From NCBI RefSeq assembly GCF_900103655.1, contig NZ_FMXC01000007.1:1-64000 (forward strand): a stretch of DNA of 64,000 nucleotides, given 5' to 3'. This DNA comes from Lactobacillus kefiranofaciens (GTDB lineage: Bacteria; Bacillota; Bacilli; Lactobacillales; Lactobacillaceae). Below the pieces are notes generated by a model. The model did not search any database, had not been told where the DNA came from, and saw nothing but the letters and a program-made list of their open reading frames with translations. Position numbers and translations under genes: made by a program. Positions 1-9,646 of this stretch are shown in pieces (within the stretch, counting starts at the first letter, position 1; every line of letters begins with the position of its first letter).

Positions 1-1
1 A

Positions 2-352
2 AAAGCATCAGTTCATGATGCCAGGGAGACAGTTGAACTGATGGAAAATACCCATCCATCTAATTACTATCTTCTTGGCGACGAAGGCTATTTAGGCAAA
101 GAACTGCATCAACAGCTAAAACAAATGGGTTATGAACTTTGGACACCATATCGTAAAAATATGACAGGAGCTAAAAAGCACAATGATCATCAATTGATGG
201 CTATTCGCAGAACAATTGAAAGCGACTTTTCGCTTCTGACCTATTACAATGCCGAGAACAATCGAGCACGTAGTCTGATAGGCTTTCAAAGCCGGTTAGA
301 AATTGCAATTTTAGCTTATAATTTGGCTTATTGTCTAGAACGATTTAACTAG
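2..352 (+). mobile_element. IS transposase, C-terminal fragment (probably IS982 family)
   Basis: The reading frame is already open at base 2, so the element begins upstream of the window; only about the last 116 residues are visible. The visible part has the end of a DDE-type catalytic domain: an LLGDEGYLGK segment, a PYRKNM segment and a late acidic residue in TIESDFSLL, ending in a hydrophobic tail around LAYNLAYCLE. This layout resembles IS982-family transposases, although an IS4/IS5-type assignment cannot be excluded without the N-terminus. I could not identify the right terminal inverted repeat between the stop and the next gene. Whether the copy is intact depends on sequence outside the window. 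Confidence 0.7.
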
Positions 353-423
353 CACCACGCGTATTATTTATACTATTCTGGTTACAATAGAAGTTACAAA
401 TAATAATCGGTGAGGAAATATTG

Positions 424-1005
424 GTGTTAATGGATAGATATCTTGTATTGCTGTTATCAGCTGCAATTTTGTTATTACTCATTTTTAATATAAAAACCTC
501 GCGTCGCTTTAATATGTGGGATCACTGGCTGCACCACCAATTGGTAAAAAAGCATGATGGTTATAGTTGGCAAGTAATTGCTTTTATTAATGATCCCAAG
601 CTCATGGTTGTGTGGGACGTATTATTAGCTGGTATTTTGTTGAATCAGGAACGTGACCTGACTGCTCTGTGGGTGTTGGGAACGTTAGGTTTTGCTGACT
701 TATCAGGAATTGTCTTAAAAAAGATGATCCGTAGAAAGCGCCCTTTTTTGCATTCCAAAATGGAAACTGGTTATAGCTTTCCCAGCGGTCATGTATTGGG
801 TGCGACTACAATGGGCCTAATCTTATTGCAGCTATTTGCTAAAGAGTTCGGTGTTGGCTTTATTATTAGTGTTATTGCTTTATGGGTAATGGTAATTATT
901 TCTCGGCTGAGCTTAAAGGCTCATTATCCTTCAGATGTGATTGGCGCGACTAGTTTAGCGATTGTTTGTTTTAGCATTTCACAACAATTATTTTTAGCAA
1001 TCTAA
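424..1005 (+). CDS. PAP2-family membrane phosphatase
   Basis: Membrane phosphatase of the type 2 phosphatidic acid phosphatase (PAP2) family, probably acting on a lipid phosphate such as undecaprenyl pyrophosphate or phosphatidylglycerol phosphate; the substrate cannot be told from sequence. All three signature blocks are present: K-x6-RP (KKMIRRKRPF), PSGH, and SR-x5-H-x3-D (SRLSLKAHYPSD). About 193 residues with an N-terminal membrane anchor and further hydrophobic segments around the motifs, a normal size. The start is uncertain: TTG, GTG and ATG follow each other at 421, 424 and 430; the GTG sits 8 bases after a GGTGAGG ribosome site, so I chose it. It stands alone between the IS remnant and thyA. 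Confidence 0.85.
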   Translation: MLMDRYLVLLLSAAILLLLIFNIKTSRRFNMWDHWLHHQLVKKHDGYSWQVIAFINDPKLMVVWDVLLAGILLNQERDLTALWVLGTLGFADLSGIVLKKMIRRKRPFLHSKMETGYSFPSGHVLGATTMGLILLQLFAKEFGVGFIISVIALWVMVIISRLSLKAHYPSDVIGATSLAIVCFSISQQLFLAI

Positions 1006-1012
1006 ACTAATA

Positions 1013-1035
1013 AAAAATGATTTGATTCATCTTTT
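1013..1035 (+). terminator. weak terminator after the PAP2 gene
   Basis: A short A/T-rich hairpin (AAAATGA against TTCAT with a bulge) is followed by a run of seven T. The stem is weak, so the call is tentative. Confidence 0.4.
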
Positions 1036-1137
1036 TTTATTTTTTGCTTAAAACACTAAATATTGGTATTTGCATTATCAAACATACAAGATATGTGCTA
1101 TCGTAATTAAAAATGTATTTTTGAAAGGTGTATAAAA

Positions 1138-2094
1138 ATGGCAATTCTTGAACAACCTTATTTAGATCTTTTGCAGAAAATCATGACTGAAGGCCATGAT
1201 AAGAGTGACCGAACAGGTACAGGAACTAGAAGTTATTTTGGAGCTCAGATGCGTTTTGATTTATCTCAAGGTTTTCCACTCCTAACTACAAAGAAGGTGC
1301 CTTTTGGCTTAATTAAAAGTGAATTATTGTGGTTTCTGCGTGGTGATACCAATATCCGCTTTTTGTTAGAACATTATAATCATATTTGGGATGAATGGGC
1401 TTTTAAAAATTGGGTAACCAGCGCTGAATATGATGGCCCTGACATGACTAACTTTGGCTTAAGAAGTCAAAGCGATCCGGATTTTAATCAAGTTTATCAA
1501 ACCGAGATGAAAAAATTTGATGAACGAATTTTAAGTGATAAAGATTTTGCTCAAAAATATGGCAATCTTGGCGATGTCTATGGCGCACAATGGCGACACT
1601 GGGAAAAGCGCGACGGCGGCTTTATTGATCAAATTGCTAACGTAATCAAACAGATTAGGGAATCGCCTGATTCGCGGCGCATGATCGTGACAGCTTGGAA
1701 CCCAGAAGATGTGCCAACTAGCGCATTGCCACCATGTCATGTAATGTTTCAGTTTTACGTAGTTGATGGCAAGATTAGCGTGCAGCTTTATCAAAGAAGT
1801 GGCGATATGTTCTTAGGCGTACCTTTTAATATTGCTTCATATGCGCTTTTACTGAGTATGATTGCTAGAGAAACAGGACTTGAAGTAGGAGAATTTGTTC
1901 ATACTTTAGGGGATGCTCATATTTATCGCAACCACTTTAATCAGGTAAAAGAATTGCTCAGCCGACAGCCCTATGATTCACCTAAATTGTGGCTGAATCC
2001 TGAGAAAAAGCGGATTGAGGATTTTGAAATGCAAGATATCAAAGTAATCGATTACCAACATCATGGCACGATTAAGGCGCCTGTTGCCGTATAA
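1138..2094 (+). CDS. thyA: thymidylate synthase
   Basis: Converts dUMP and methylene-tetrahydrofolate to dTMP and dihydrofolate in the cytoplasm. The 318-residue protein has the N-terminal RTGTGT segment that binds the dUMP phosphate, the active-site Cys200 in [10 protein letters not shown], and the downstream dUMP-binding block [14 protein letters not shown]. It carries the insertion after the first third that is typical of the 316-318 residue lactobacillus/L. casei-type enzymes. A GAAAGGTG ribosome site precedes the ATG. folA follows with its start only 10 bases after the thyA stop, so the dihydrofolate made here is recycled by its operon partner. Confidence 0.98.
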   Translation: MAILEQPYLDLLQKIMTEGHDKSDRTGTGTRSYFGAQMRFDLSQGFPLLTTKKVPFGLIKSELLWFLRGDTNIRFLLEHYNHIWDEWAFKNWVTSAEYDGPDMTNFGLRSQSDPDFNQVYQTEMKKFDERILSDKDFAQKYGNLGDVYGAQWRHWEKRDGGFIDQIANVIKQIRESPDSRRMIVTAWNPEDVPTSALPPCHVMFQFYVVDGKISVQLYQRSGDMFLGVPFNIASYALLLSMIARETGLEVGEFVHTLGDAHIYRNHFNQVKELLSRQPYDSPKLWLNPEKKRIEDFEMQDIKVIDYQHHGTIKAPVAV

Positions 2095-2104
2095 AGGAAA
2101 AGTT

Positions 2105-2611
2105 ATGATTGAATATGTGTGGGCAGAAGATGAAAAACATCAGATTGGGCTAAATGGGCATTTACCCTGGCATTTACCAGCTGATTTACGCCATTTTAAA
2201 GAAAAAACGATTGGGCATCCCATAATTATGGGCAGAAAAACTTTCATGAGTTTGCCAAAATTATTACCTCAAAGAAAGCATATTGTTTTGACTAGTAGTC
2301 AGGAACTTAGGCAAAAGTATCAGCATAATAAACAAGTGCTGATTTTATCTTCTTTAGCTGAGATCAATGACTATATACAAAAGCACAAGCAAGAAAAAAT
2401 GTGTGTCATCGGTGGCGCATCAGTTTTTAAGGCTCTGATAGATCAGGTAGATATTTTGGAAAAAACGGCGATTGAAGCAGTTTTTGAAGCTGATACTAAG
2501 ATGCCGGCGATAGATTATGATCAATTCGCTTTGCTTAATAAAGAACATCATGTTTCGGATAGCAAGAATAAATACCCATATACTTTTTTAACTTATCAAA
2601 GGAAATCTTGA
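2105..2611 (+). CDS. folA: dihydrofolate reductase
   Basis: Reduces dihydrofolate to tetrahydrofolate with NADPH, closing the thymidylate cycle with ThyA; target of trimethoprim. The 168-residue protein shows the family blocks in order: IGLNGHLPWHLPADL near the N-terminus with the substrate-binding acidic residue, MGRKTFMSLP for NADPH, and IGGASVFKAL. The open frame extends upstream inside thyA, but ATG at 2105 has an AAAGGAAA ribosome site and matches the family N-terminus, so I used it. Co-transcribed with thyA; a hairpin follows the stop. Confidence 0.97.
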   Translation: MIEYVWAEDEKHQIGLNGHLPWHLPADLRHFKEKTIGHPIIMGRKTFMSLPKLLPQRKHIVLTSSQELRQKYQHNKQVLILSSLAEINDYIQKHKQEKMCVIGGASVFKALIDQVDILEKTAIEAVFEADTKMPAIDYDQFALLNKEHHVSDSKNKYPYTFLTYQRKS

Positions 2612-2615
2612 AAAG

Positions 2616-2642
2616 AAGCCCGCTAAAATTGCGAGCTTTTTT
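2616..2642 (+). terminator. terminator of thyA-folA
   Basis: Stem AAGCCCGC / GCGAGCTT with a 7-base loop, followed by a run of T. A TATAAT box at about 2652 just downstream probably serves the next gene. Confidence 0.75.
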
Positions 2643-2694
2643 GATTATTAGGTATAATAGTGTCACGAGAGAAAATATTTACTGGGTAATAAAA

Positions 2695-5112
2695 ATGAAC
2701 GAAGAAAAAACTAACTTAGAAACAGGTTTGACTTCTGTGGAAGTTGAACACAGAATTCAAGCAGGAGAAGTAAATAAAGCGGTTGATGACCAATTTAAGA
2801 CGAATAAGCAGATTATTCGTGAGAACTTATTTACTTACTTCAACTTAATCTTTTTGGTACTCTCAATTTTATTGGTAGTTGTGGGAGCTTATAAGGATTT
2901 GACTTTTTTACCGGTAATTATTTTGAATACTGTTATCGGAATTGTGCAAGAAATTCGTGCTAAGAAGATTTTGAGTAAATTAAACGTAATGAATACCACA
3001 GATATTATGGCATTACGTGATGGGCAGGAAGTCAAAATATCAATTGAAAACCTAGTTAAGGATGATATCGTCTTGCTTAAAACAGGTGATCAGATTCCAG
3101 CTGATGGTCATGTGATAAAAGGCAATATTCGAGTAAATGAGTCGCTATTAACCGGTGAAGCAGACGAAATCACTAAAGGAATTGGTGATGAGTTGATGTC
3201 AGGCTCTTTTGTTGTTTCTGGTACAGCTTACATGCAGCTGGAAAAAGTAGGTAAAGAAAGTTATATTTCTAAACTAACGATTAAGGCTAAAGCAATGGGT
3301 AGTAGTGAGCAATCCGAGATGGTGCGCTCGATTAACAAGTTGATCAAATGGGTCGGCATTATCATTATTCCGTTGGGAATTGCATTGTTTTCAATGAGTT
3401 TCTTTATTAATAAGATGTCGCTCTATCGTAGTATTGTGTCGATGGAAGCAGCAATTATCGGAATGATCCCAGAAGGGCTGTATTTGTTAACTACGATTGC
3501 TTTAGCACTTGCGGTAGTTCGGCTGGCACGCAATCAAGTAATGCTGCATGATATGAAGAGCGTGGAAACTTTGGCTAGAGTCAATGTCCTTTGCGTGGAT
3601 AAAACTGGTACAATTACCGAACCTAAGATGAGCGTTGAAAAAGCTATTCCTTCGAAGAACTATAAAGGCAATTTGAATAAGATTATTGGTGATTTCGCGC
3701 AAAATATGCCGGCGGATAACGCCACGATGAAGGCTGTACATGAATTCTTTACAGAAAACAATGACAAGAAAGCCAACGGTATTCTGCCGTTTACTTCCGT
3801 AAATAAATATAGTGGTGTCATTTTTGATGATCATACTTTACTGATTGGTGCACCAGAAATGGTTCTGCGTGATCAATTTGATGAGTATCAGGCTGAGTTT
3901 GAACATTATGCGGCTACGGGCTACCGAGTATTAATTGTAGCAAATTATCCAGGTGTGTTAACCGAAAATGATTCAGCTTTAGTAAAACCGGTTGAGGTGT
4001 ATGGTTATATTCTATTAACAAATCCAATTAGAAAGGAAGCTAAGGCAACATTTGAATATTTTGCTAAACAGGGCGTAGAAATCAAGGTGATTTCTGGTGA
4101 TAATCCGGTCACTGTTTCTAGAGTTGCGCAGCAAGCTGGAATTAAAAATTCAGATAGATATATCGATGCGCAAGAAATTCCTGAAGATGGTTATGAAGAG
4201 GCAATGCAAAAGTATAGCGTTTTTGGCCGAGTGAAGCCTGAGCAAAAACGTAAATTTGTTAAAGCATTGCAAAATCAGGGCAATACAGTCGCTATGACTG
4301 GTGATGGTGTAAATGATATCTTAGCTATGAAAAAAGCTGATTGCTCAATTGCTATCGCTTCAGGCAATAGTGCGGCAGTTCAGGCATCACAAGTGGTTTT
4401 GCTAGATTCAAACTTTGCTAGGATGCCTAAAGTAGTTAATGAGGGCCGCAGGGTAGTTAATAATATTCAACGTTCAGCAAGCTTATTTTTAGTGAAGAAT
4501 ATTTTCTCATTCTTGATGGCAATCTTTTCATTGATCATGGTAATTAATTATCCATTACAGCCATCACAGATTACTTTAATTTCGGCTTTTACAATTGGAC
4601 TACCTTCATTCCTGCTTGCTTTAGAGAGCAACAAGAACAGAATTCGCGGTCAATTTATTCCCAATATTTTGTCACAAGCAATTCCTGGTGGGGTCACTGA
4701 TATGCTAGCAGTAAGTATTTTGGTAGTAGCTGGAGGCTATTTTCAACTAGATCATAATAATGTAGGTACTACGGCAACGTTATTGCTAATTGCAGTAGGA
4801 ATGATGGTGTTATATCACATTTCTGCTCCGCTTAATCGTTTTCGTTTACTGGTAATGATTGGCTCTTTTGTGGGACTGGTTCTAGCAATTATTTTCTTGC
4901 ATAATTTGTTCTCGATGTCGATGATTACTGATAAGGCGCTCTTTATCTTAGCAGTCTTGTTCTGTGCGGCAACGACAATTTTCCGTTGGCTATCTAGAAT
5001 CTTGGATGGAATTCGCGAAGTATTTATTGTTTTTGACCAAAAAGGGAAGAATATGACATTTGGCGATTTTCATGAGGCCTATAAACGCGGCAGAGAAAAT
5101 ATAATTGAATAA
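2695..5112 (+). CDS. cation-transporting P-type ATPase (CtpE-like)
   Basis: Integral membrane pump that couples ATP hydrolysis to cation movement. The 805-residue protein has two N-terminal membrane helices, an actuator domain with a TGEA loop (usual TGES, here Ser to Ala), the membrane motif IPEGL in helix 4, the phosphorylation site Asp302 in DKTGTITEP, the hinge motif TGDGVND, and several C-terminal helices. The PEGL motif and overall plan resemble CtpE-type or P2-type pumps rather than heavy-metal P1B pumps; no N-terminal metal-binding domain is present. The transported ion (Ca2+, Mg2+ or K+) cannot be fixed from sequence. The frame extends upstream to 2608, but that stretch covers the terminator of folA and a promoter, so ATG 2695 is preferred. 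Confidence 0.88.
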   Translation: MNEEKTNLETGLTSVEVEHRIQAGEVNKAVDDQFKTNKQIIRENLFTYFNLIFLVLSILLVVVGAYKDLTFLPVIILNTVIGIVQEIRAKKILSKLNVMNTTDIMALRDGQEVKISIENLVKDDIVLLKTGDQIPADGHVIKGNIRVNESLLTGEADEITKGIGDELMSGSFVVSGTAYMQLEKVGKESYISKLTIKAKAMGSSEQSEMVRSINKLIKWVGIIIIPLGIALFSMSFFINKMSLYRSIVSMEAAIIGMIPEGLYLLTTIALALAVVRLARNQVMLHDMKSVETLARVNVLCVDKTGTITEPKMSVEKAIPSKNYKGNLNKIIGDFAQNMPADNATMKAVHEFFTENNDKKANGILPFTSVNKYSGVIFDDHTLLIGAPEMVLRDQFDEYQAEFEHYAATGYRVLIVANYPGVLTENDSALVKPVEVYGYILLTNPIRKEAKATFEYFAKQGVEIKVISGDNPVTVSRVAQQAGIKNSDRYIDAQEIPEDGYEEAMQKYSVFGRVKPEQKRKFVKALQNQGNTVAMTGDGVNDILAMKKADCSIAIASGNSAAVQASQVVLLDSNFARMPKVVNEGRRVVNNIQRSASLFLVKNIFSFLMAIFSLIMVINYPLQPSQITLISAFTIGLPSFLLALESNKNRIRGQFIPNILSQAIPGGVTDMLAVSILVVAGGYFQLDHNNVGTTATLLLIAVGMMVLYHISAPLNRFRLLVMIGSFVGLVLAIIFLHNLFSMSMITDKALFILAVLFCAATTIFRWLSRILDGIREVFIVFDQKGKNMTFGDFHEAYKRGRENIIE

Positions 5113-5127
5113 AAATGAAAAAAGTTA

Positions 5128-5431
5128 TTGACTAGATTAAAAGATAATGATAGTCTATTTATAACAAATCAAAATTTAGTATCTTGAAAAGCTGAGTAAC
5201 TAGAATCTTATTTTTAAAGAGAGCTAACAAAGTGGTGAAAGTTAGCAAATAAGAACTAGTGAATATGGGCTTGGAATGATATCTGGTAGTGATAGTTAGC
5301 TATCAGCGGAGTTGCATCCGTTAGTAGTGCAGACTATTTTTTTGATAGTCAGTAAGATTTATCATGTGAATGATAAATGAATTAAAGGTGGTAACGCGAG
5401 CATTCGCCCTTTGGGGGTGGATGCTCTTTTT
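5128..5431 (+). promoter_or_regulatory. T-box leader (methionine) of metQNI
   Basis: A promoter (TTGACT, 17 bases, TAGTCT at 5128-5156) leads into a T-box riboswitch. The conserved T-box core AAAGGTGGTAACGCGA lies at 5384-5399 and is directly followed by a terminator hairpin (stem GAGCATTC/GGATGCTC with CCC/GGG) and T-run at 5398-5431. The likely specifier triplet is ATG at 5265-5267 in GTGAATATGGGC, meaning the leader senses uncharged tRNA-Met. This agrees with the methionine transporter downstream. Core and terminator are clear; the specifier is inferred from position and context. Confidence 0.88.
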
Positions 5432-5462
5432 ATTTTCATTGATAAATTAGGAGTTGAGTTTT

Positions 5463-6323
5463 ATGAGAAAACGTAGACGAAGAAATACAATTATTTTGTC
5501 AATTATCGGAATTTTAATTCTGATTGCAGGCTGGTTTAGTTTTGGACCTGGTCTTAATATCAATAATCAAGCGCAGAATAAGACAGTTGTAGTAGGTGTA
5601 GTTTCACAAAGCAAACAAGATGCGGCTATTTGGAAGAGTGTAGCCAAAACTGCCAAAGAAGATTATGGGATCACTATTAAAATCAAAAATTTTACTGATT
5701 ATAACCAACCCAATAAGGCTTTAAAATCTGGTGATGTGGATTTAAATGCTTTTCAACATTATGCCTTCTTAAAAGCTTGGAACAAATCTAATGGTGGTGG
5801 CGTAGTTCCTATTGGGAGAACTTATATTGCACCAATTCGCTTATATTCTAAGAAATATAAGAAACTGGCTGATTTGCCAGATGGAGCAACGATTGCCATT
5901 CCTAATGATGCTACTAATGAATCAAGAGCTTTATTTGTATTAAAGAATGCCGGCTTAATCAATTTAAGAAAGGGCAAGGCGTTAGTTACTGTTGCTGATA
6001 TTACGAAGAATCCACATAACTTTAAATTGAAAGAGGTTGGCGCAGAACAAACTGGCCGGGTGATCAACTCCGTTGATGCGTCAGTAGTCAACAATGACTA
6101 TGCTGGACCTGCTGGCTTAGGTGATAAGCAAACTATTTACATTGAGCCAGTCAACAAAGATTCTAAGCAATGGATTAACATCATTTGTGCTAAGAAGGGT
6201 CAAGCAAATAACAAGCTTTACCAAGACGTAGTAAAAGCTTACCAAACCAAGAAGACAAAGCAATTAACTAAACATTTTTATGGCAATTCACAGATTGCTG
6301 CTTGGGATATCAAGATTAAGTAG
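5463..6323 (+). CDS. metQ: methionine ABC transporter substrate-binding protein
   Basis: Extracellular binding component of the MetNIQ uptake system for methionine (NlpA/MetQ family). The 286-residue protein has a strongly basic start (RKRRRRN), one hydrophobic helix, then a periplasmic-binding-like fold with NlpA blocks such as [13 protein letters not shown] and the [11 protein letters not shown] segment. Unlike most MetQ proteins there is no lipobox cysteine after the hydrophobic stretch (AGWFSFGPG), so it is probably held by an uncleaved membrane helix. ATG at 5463 follows an AGGAG site; a TTG nine bases upstream overlaps that site. First gene of a three-gene operon under the Met T-box. 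Confidence 0.92.
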   Translation: MRKRRRRNTIILSIIGILILIAGWFSFGPGLNINNQAQNKTVVVGVVSQSKQDAAIWKSVAKTAKEDYGITIKIKNFTDYNQPNKALKSGDVDLNAFQHYAFLKAWNKSNGGGVVPIGRTYIAPIRLYSKKYKKLADLPDGATIAIPNDATNESRALFVLKNAGLINLRKGKALVTVADITKNPHNFKLKEVGAEQTGRVINSVDASVVNNDYAGPAGLGDKQTIYIEPVNKDSKQWINIICAKKGQANNKLYQDVVKAYQTKKTKQLTKHFYGNSQIAAWDIKIK

Positions 6324-6334
6324 GAGGGGTAAGG

Positions 6335-7396
6335 ATGAGTATTATTCAATTAGATCATATTAATGTAGATTTCCCGCAAAAAAAGGGGAAAGTTGTGCAG
6401 GCTGTTCATGATGTAAGCTTACATGTTGAAAAGAGCGATATTTACGGCGTAGTTGGCTTTTCTGGTGCTGGTAAGTCAACCTTAGTTAGAACCATCAATC
6501 TCTTGCAGCACCCTACTGCAGGCGATATTAAAGTCAATGATGTTGATTTTGTTAAAAATGGTAAGCAGGTAATTTCAACTAAGCAATTACAGCTAGAGCG
6601 TAGAAAAATCGGCATGATTTTCCAGGGTTTTAATTTATTAAATGAAACAACGGTTTTAGAAAATGTAGCTTTTGCTTTAAAGCATGCTAAATTATCTGAT
6701 GATGAATTAGAAAAAAGATCCTTGGAGCTGCTTGACTTGGTTGATTTGAAAGATAAAGCAAACTTTTATCCAGTTGAACTCTCAGGTGGGCAGCAACAAC
6801 GAGTAGCAATTGCGCGAGCTTTAGCCAATCATCCAGATATTTTAATTTCGGATGAGGCAACTAGTGCGTTGGACCCACAAAACACCCAGCAAATCTTAGA
6901 TCTGCTAAAAAGCTTGAATAAAAAATTAGGCTTAACGGTTGTCTTAATCACGCACGAGATGGACGCTGTAAAGAAGATCTGTAATAAAGTTGCAGTGATG
7001 GAACACGGCAAGATGATTGAAAATGGCAATTTGAGACAAGTCTTTTTGCATCCAAAGAAGGAATTGACTAAACGATTTGTAGGTGGAAGTCTTGAAGCAA
7101 TTCAAACTTTAGATGCCTTGAATCTAGGCAAGCTGACTGAAAATGAAGAAGTTTATCAGTTGGTCTACAGCATCGCCAACGTAACTAAATCGATTATTAT
7201 TGAACTTTATCAGCAAATTGGCGTCGAAGTTTCAATGTTGTATGGCAACGTGGAGTTGTTAAACGGTGAAGCAATTGGTACTTTGGTGGTATTGGTAAAA
7301 GGTGATGCAGAAAAGCAGGAACGAGCTAGAGAATTCCTGAAAAAGCAAAATGTTACTTTAACTAGATTGGATGAAAAGGGGAATTTAGATGATTAG
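6335..7396 (+). CDS. metN: methionine ABC transporter ATP-binding protein
   Basis: Cytoplasmic ATPase of the MetNIQ importer. 353 residues: Walker [11 protein letters not shown]-loop MIFQGFNLL, signature LSGGQQQR, Walker [11 protein letters not shown]-loop LITHEMD, then a C-terminal regulatory NIL-type ligand-binding domain from about residue 270, which in this family mediates inhibition by methionine. Starts 12 bases after metQ behind a GGAGGGG site and overlaps metI by 8 bases, consistent with translational coupling. Confidence 0.95.
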   Translation: MSIIQLDHINVDFPQKKGKVVQAVHDVSLHVEKSDIYGVVGFSGAGKSTLVRTINLLQHPTAGDIKVNDVDFVKNGKQVISTKQLQLERRKIGMIFQGFNLLNETTVLENVAFALKHAKLSDDELEKRSLELLDLVDLKDKANFYPVELSGGQQQRVAIARALANHPDILISDEATSALDPQNTQQILDLLKSLNKKLGLTVVLITHEMDAVKKICNKVAVMEHGKMIENGNLRQVFLHPKKELTKRFVGGSLEAIQTLDALNLGKLTENEEVYQLVYSIANVTKSIIIELYQQIGVEVSMLYGNVELLNGEAIGTLVVLVKGDAEKQERAREFLKKQNVTLTRLDEKGNLDD

Positions 7397-8090
7397 TTGG
7401 TTTGCAAAAGTTTGTCCAAATGTAGTTCAGTTAGGCTGGGGTGGAGATGCCGGCTGGGGAACTAGTATTTTTCAAACATTATTCATGACTTTTTGGGCTA
7501 CAATCTTCGGTGGCATTCTGGGAATCATCTTTGGCGTTTTGCTAGTAGTGACTAAAGATGATGGCATTCGTCCCAATAAGTTCTGGTACAATGTCTGCGA
7601 TAAGATCGTTTCCATTTTTAGAGCCATTCCATTCGTAATTTTGCTGGCCTTTGTAGCACCAGTTACGCAAAAGATTGTTGGTACCCAAATTGGGATAAAG
7701 GCAGCATTAGTTCCGTTGACTTTGGGCGTTTTCCCATTTTATGCTAGGCAAGTGCAGGTTGCTTTAGAAAGCGTAGACACAGGTAAGGTCGAAGCAGCAC
7801 AAAGTTTGGGTGCAACAGTATCAGATATTATCTTTGATGTTTATTTGCGTGAATCACGTTCAGAACTAATTAGAGTTTCCACAGTAACAATTATTTCGCT
7901 GATCGGTTTGACTGCAATGGCTGGTGCGATTGGTGCTGGTGGCTTAGGTAATACTGCAATTTCATATGGTTATAATCGTTTTAATAATGACGTAACATTG
8001 GCAGCAACAATTTTAGTTATTGTTTTAATTTTTATTGTACAAATAGTAGGTGACTTCTTTGCTAAGAAGATGAATCATCAAAATAGATAG
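7389..8090 (+). CDS. metI: methionine ABC transporter permease
   Basis: Membrane-spanning subunit of the methionine importer, 233 residues with five or six hydrophobic helices. The coupling segment that contacts MetN is recognisable as [18 protein letters not shown], followed by the family [14 protein letters not shown] region. The start overlaps the end of metN. Last gene of the operon; a terminator follows within a few bases. Confidence 0.94.
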   Translation: MISWFAKVCPNVVQLGWGGDAGWGTSIFQTLFMTFWATIFGGILGIIFGVLLVVTKDDGIRPNKFWYNVCDKIVSIFRAIPFVILLAFVAPVTQKIVGTQIGIKAALVPLTLGVFPFYARQVQVALESVDTGKVEAAQSLGATVSDIIFDVYLRESRSELIRVSTVTIISLIGLTAMAGAIGAGGLGNTAISYGYNRFNNDVTLAATILVIVLIFIVQIVGDFFAKKMNHQNR

Positions 8091-8093
8091 GAA

Positions 8094-8127
8094 AATGCAT
8101 CTCTTAATGTAGGAGGTGCGTTTTTTT
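8094..8127 (+). terminator. terminator of metQNI
   Basis: Stem AATGCATCTC / GAGGTGCGTT (with G-U pairs) followed by seven T. Confidence 0.8.
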
Positions 8128-8239
8128 ATTTTAGGTAGCTTATGCTAGGAGTATGTGAAATAAGCGTACTTTTAGCATTTTATTTTTAAATAATAAGTCG
8201 TTTTATTTGTTATTTTTAGATTAAGCATAGTATTGGTCT

Positions 8240-8253
8240 TGAAAGCGATTAAA
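8240..8253 (+). promoter_or_regulatory. cre site (CcpA operator) upstream of OFA transporter
   Basis: TGAAAGCGATTAAA matches the cre consensus TGWAANCGNTNWCA at 13 of 14 positions. It lies 23 bases before the transporter start, in the position of a repressing operator. The same core TGAAAGCGATTA recurs in front of citC. Confidence 0.65.
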
Positions 8254-8275
8254 AAGTGAGAGAGGAGAGATTAAA

Positions 8276-9595
8276 ATGGATGAAAAACTGGCGCTTGCCC
8301 AAAAGCCAGTTAGCAAAGGCTATAGATATTTTATGGTTTTCCTATGTATGCTAACGCAAGCAGTGCCATATGGAATAGCTCAATTGATTCAGCCATTATT
8401 TGTGCATCCATTAGTTAATACATTTCATTTTACATTAGCTTCATATACTTTGATTTTTACTTTTGGTGCAGTTGTCGGGTCACTGGTATCACCATTAGTT
8501 GGTAAAGCATTGCCAAAAGTTAATTTTAAAATTATGTATCTAATCGGTATTGTTCTATCGGCTGGAGCATATGGGATTTTCGGACTTAGTACAAAATTGC
8601 CTGGCTTTTACCTGGCTGGCATCATTTGTATGGTTGGTTCGACTTTTTATTCAGGTCAAGGTGTTCCTTGGGTAATTAACCACTGGTTTCCAGATGAAGG
8701 CCGTGGTGTTGCATTAGGGCTTGCCTTTTGTGGTGGTTCTGTTGGTGAGATTTTCTTACAGCCAATTACTCAAGCAATTTTAAAGAGCTTTATGGTTGGC
8801 GGTGCTAAAACAGGACATCTAACTTCAATGATGCCATTCTTTATTTTTAGCATTGCACTGCTAGTTATTGGTGTAATTATCGCGCTGTTCATTCGCGTTC
8901 CTAAAAGTAATGAAATTGTTTCTAGTGCAATTGATAAAAAAGATAGAGCCACTAAAGCTCAAACTAACCAGGATTTTCAAGGCTGGTCTAGTAAAGAGGT
9001 CTTGAAAATGAAGTGGTTCTGGATTTTTAGTATTGGTTTTCTGATTTTTGGCCTAGGCATGGCCTCTTTGAATGAAGATTATGCGGCCTTTTTGGATACC
9101 AAAATGTCTTTAACACAAGTAGGATTAATTGGTTCCGTCTTTGGCATGGCCGGAATTGTCGGTAATATCTCTGGCGGTTATCTATTTGATCGTCTTGGAG
9201 TAGCTAAAGCAATGACCTATGCTGGAGTAATGCTGGTAATCTCGATTTTGTTAATGTTGTTAATTAGCGTGCATCCTTACGGCGATTCCATGAATTCAGT
9301 TGCTGGGATTGGTTATGCTATCGCTAGTGGTTTATCGGTATTCAGTTACATGTCCGGGCCGGCTTTCATGACCAAGAGTCTCTTTGGCGCTAAAGCTCAG
9401 GGGGTAAATTTAGGTTATGTAAGTTTGACCTATGCAGTTGGCTTCGCCATCGGTGCACCGTTATTTGGCGTAATTAAGGGGATGACTAATTTCACAATTG
9501 CTTGGTGCTTTACGCTGATCTTTGTATCAGTTGGCTTCATTTTGTTGATTATTGCTGCACTAAGAATTAAGCGGTTGCAAAAGCAATTAATTTAA
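8276..9595 (+). CDS. MFS transporter, oxalate/formate antiporter (OFA) family
   Basis: Polytopic inner-membrane carrier of the major facilitator superfamily, 439 residues with about 12 predicted helices in two halves separated by a polar loop near residues 215-245. The family-type QPLFVHPLVNTFHFT block after helix 1 and the second-half repeat with FDRLGVAKAMTYAG resemble oxalate:formate antiporter-like (OFA) carriers. OFA annotation describes the family only; the real substrate is probably a small mono- or dicarboxylate, and the location beside fumarase, fumarate reductase and citrate genes makes an organic acid plausible. GAGAGGAGAG ribosome site before the ATG and a cre site just upstream. 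Confidence 0.82.
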   Translation: MDEKLALAQKPVSKGYRYFMVFLCMLTQAVPYGIAQLIQPLFVHPLVNTFHFTLASYTLIFTFGAVVGSLVSPLVGKALPKVNFKIMYLIGIVLSAGAYGIFGLSTKLPGFYLAGIICMVGSTFYSGQGVPWVINHWFPDEGRGVALGLAFCGGSVGEIFLQPITQAILKSFMVGGAKTGHLTSMMPFFIFSIALLVIGVIIALFIRVPKSNEIVSSAIDKKDRATKAQTNQDFQGWSSKEVLKMKWFWIFSIGFLIFGLGMASLNEDYAAFLDTKMSLTQVGLIGSVFGMAGIVGNISGGYLFDRLGVAKAMTYAGVMLVISILLMLLISVHPYGDSMNSVAGIGYAIASGLSVFSYMSGPAFMTKSLFGAKAQGVNLGYVSLTYAVGFAIGAPLFGVIKGMTNFTIAWCFTLIFVSVGFILLIIAALRIKRLQKQLI

Positions 9596-9646
9596 TAAAC
9601 ATAAACAGAGTAAAAACAGATTTAGTAGAGAAAGAGGGACGTTAAA

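Noticed and set aside
1531-1794. Open frame of 87 codons on the minus strand inside thyA
   Set aside because: Fully inside a conserved gene, no ribosome site, composition follows the opposite coding strand. The same holds for minus-strand frames inside the P-type ATPase, the peptidase, rel, dnaE and pfkA.
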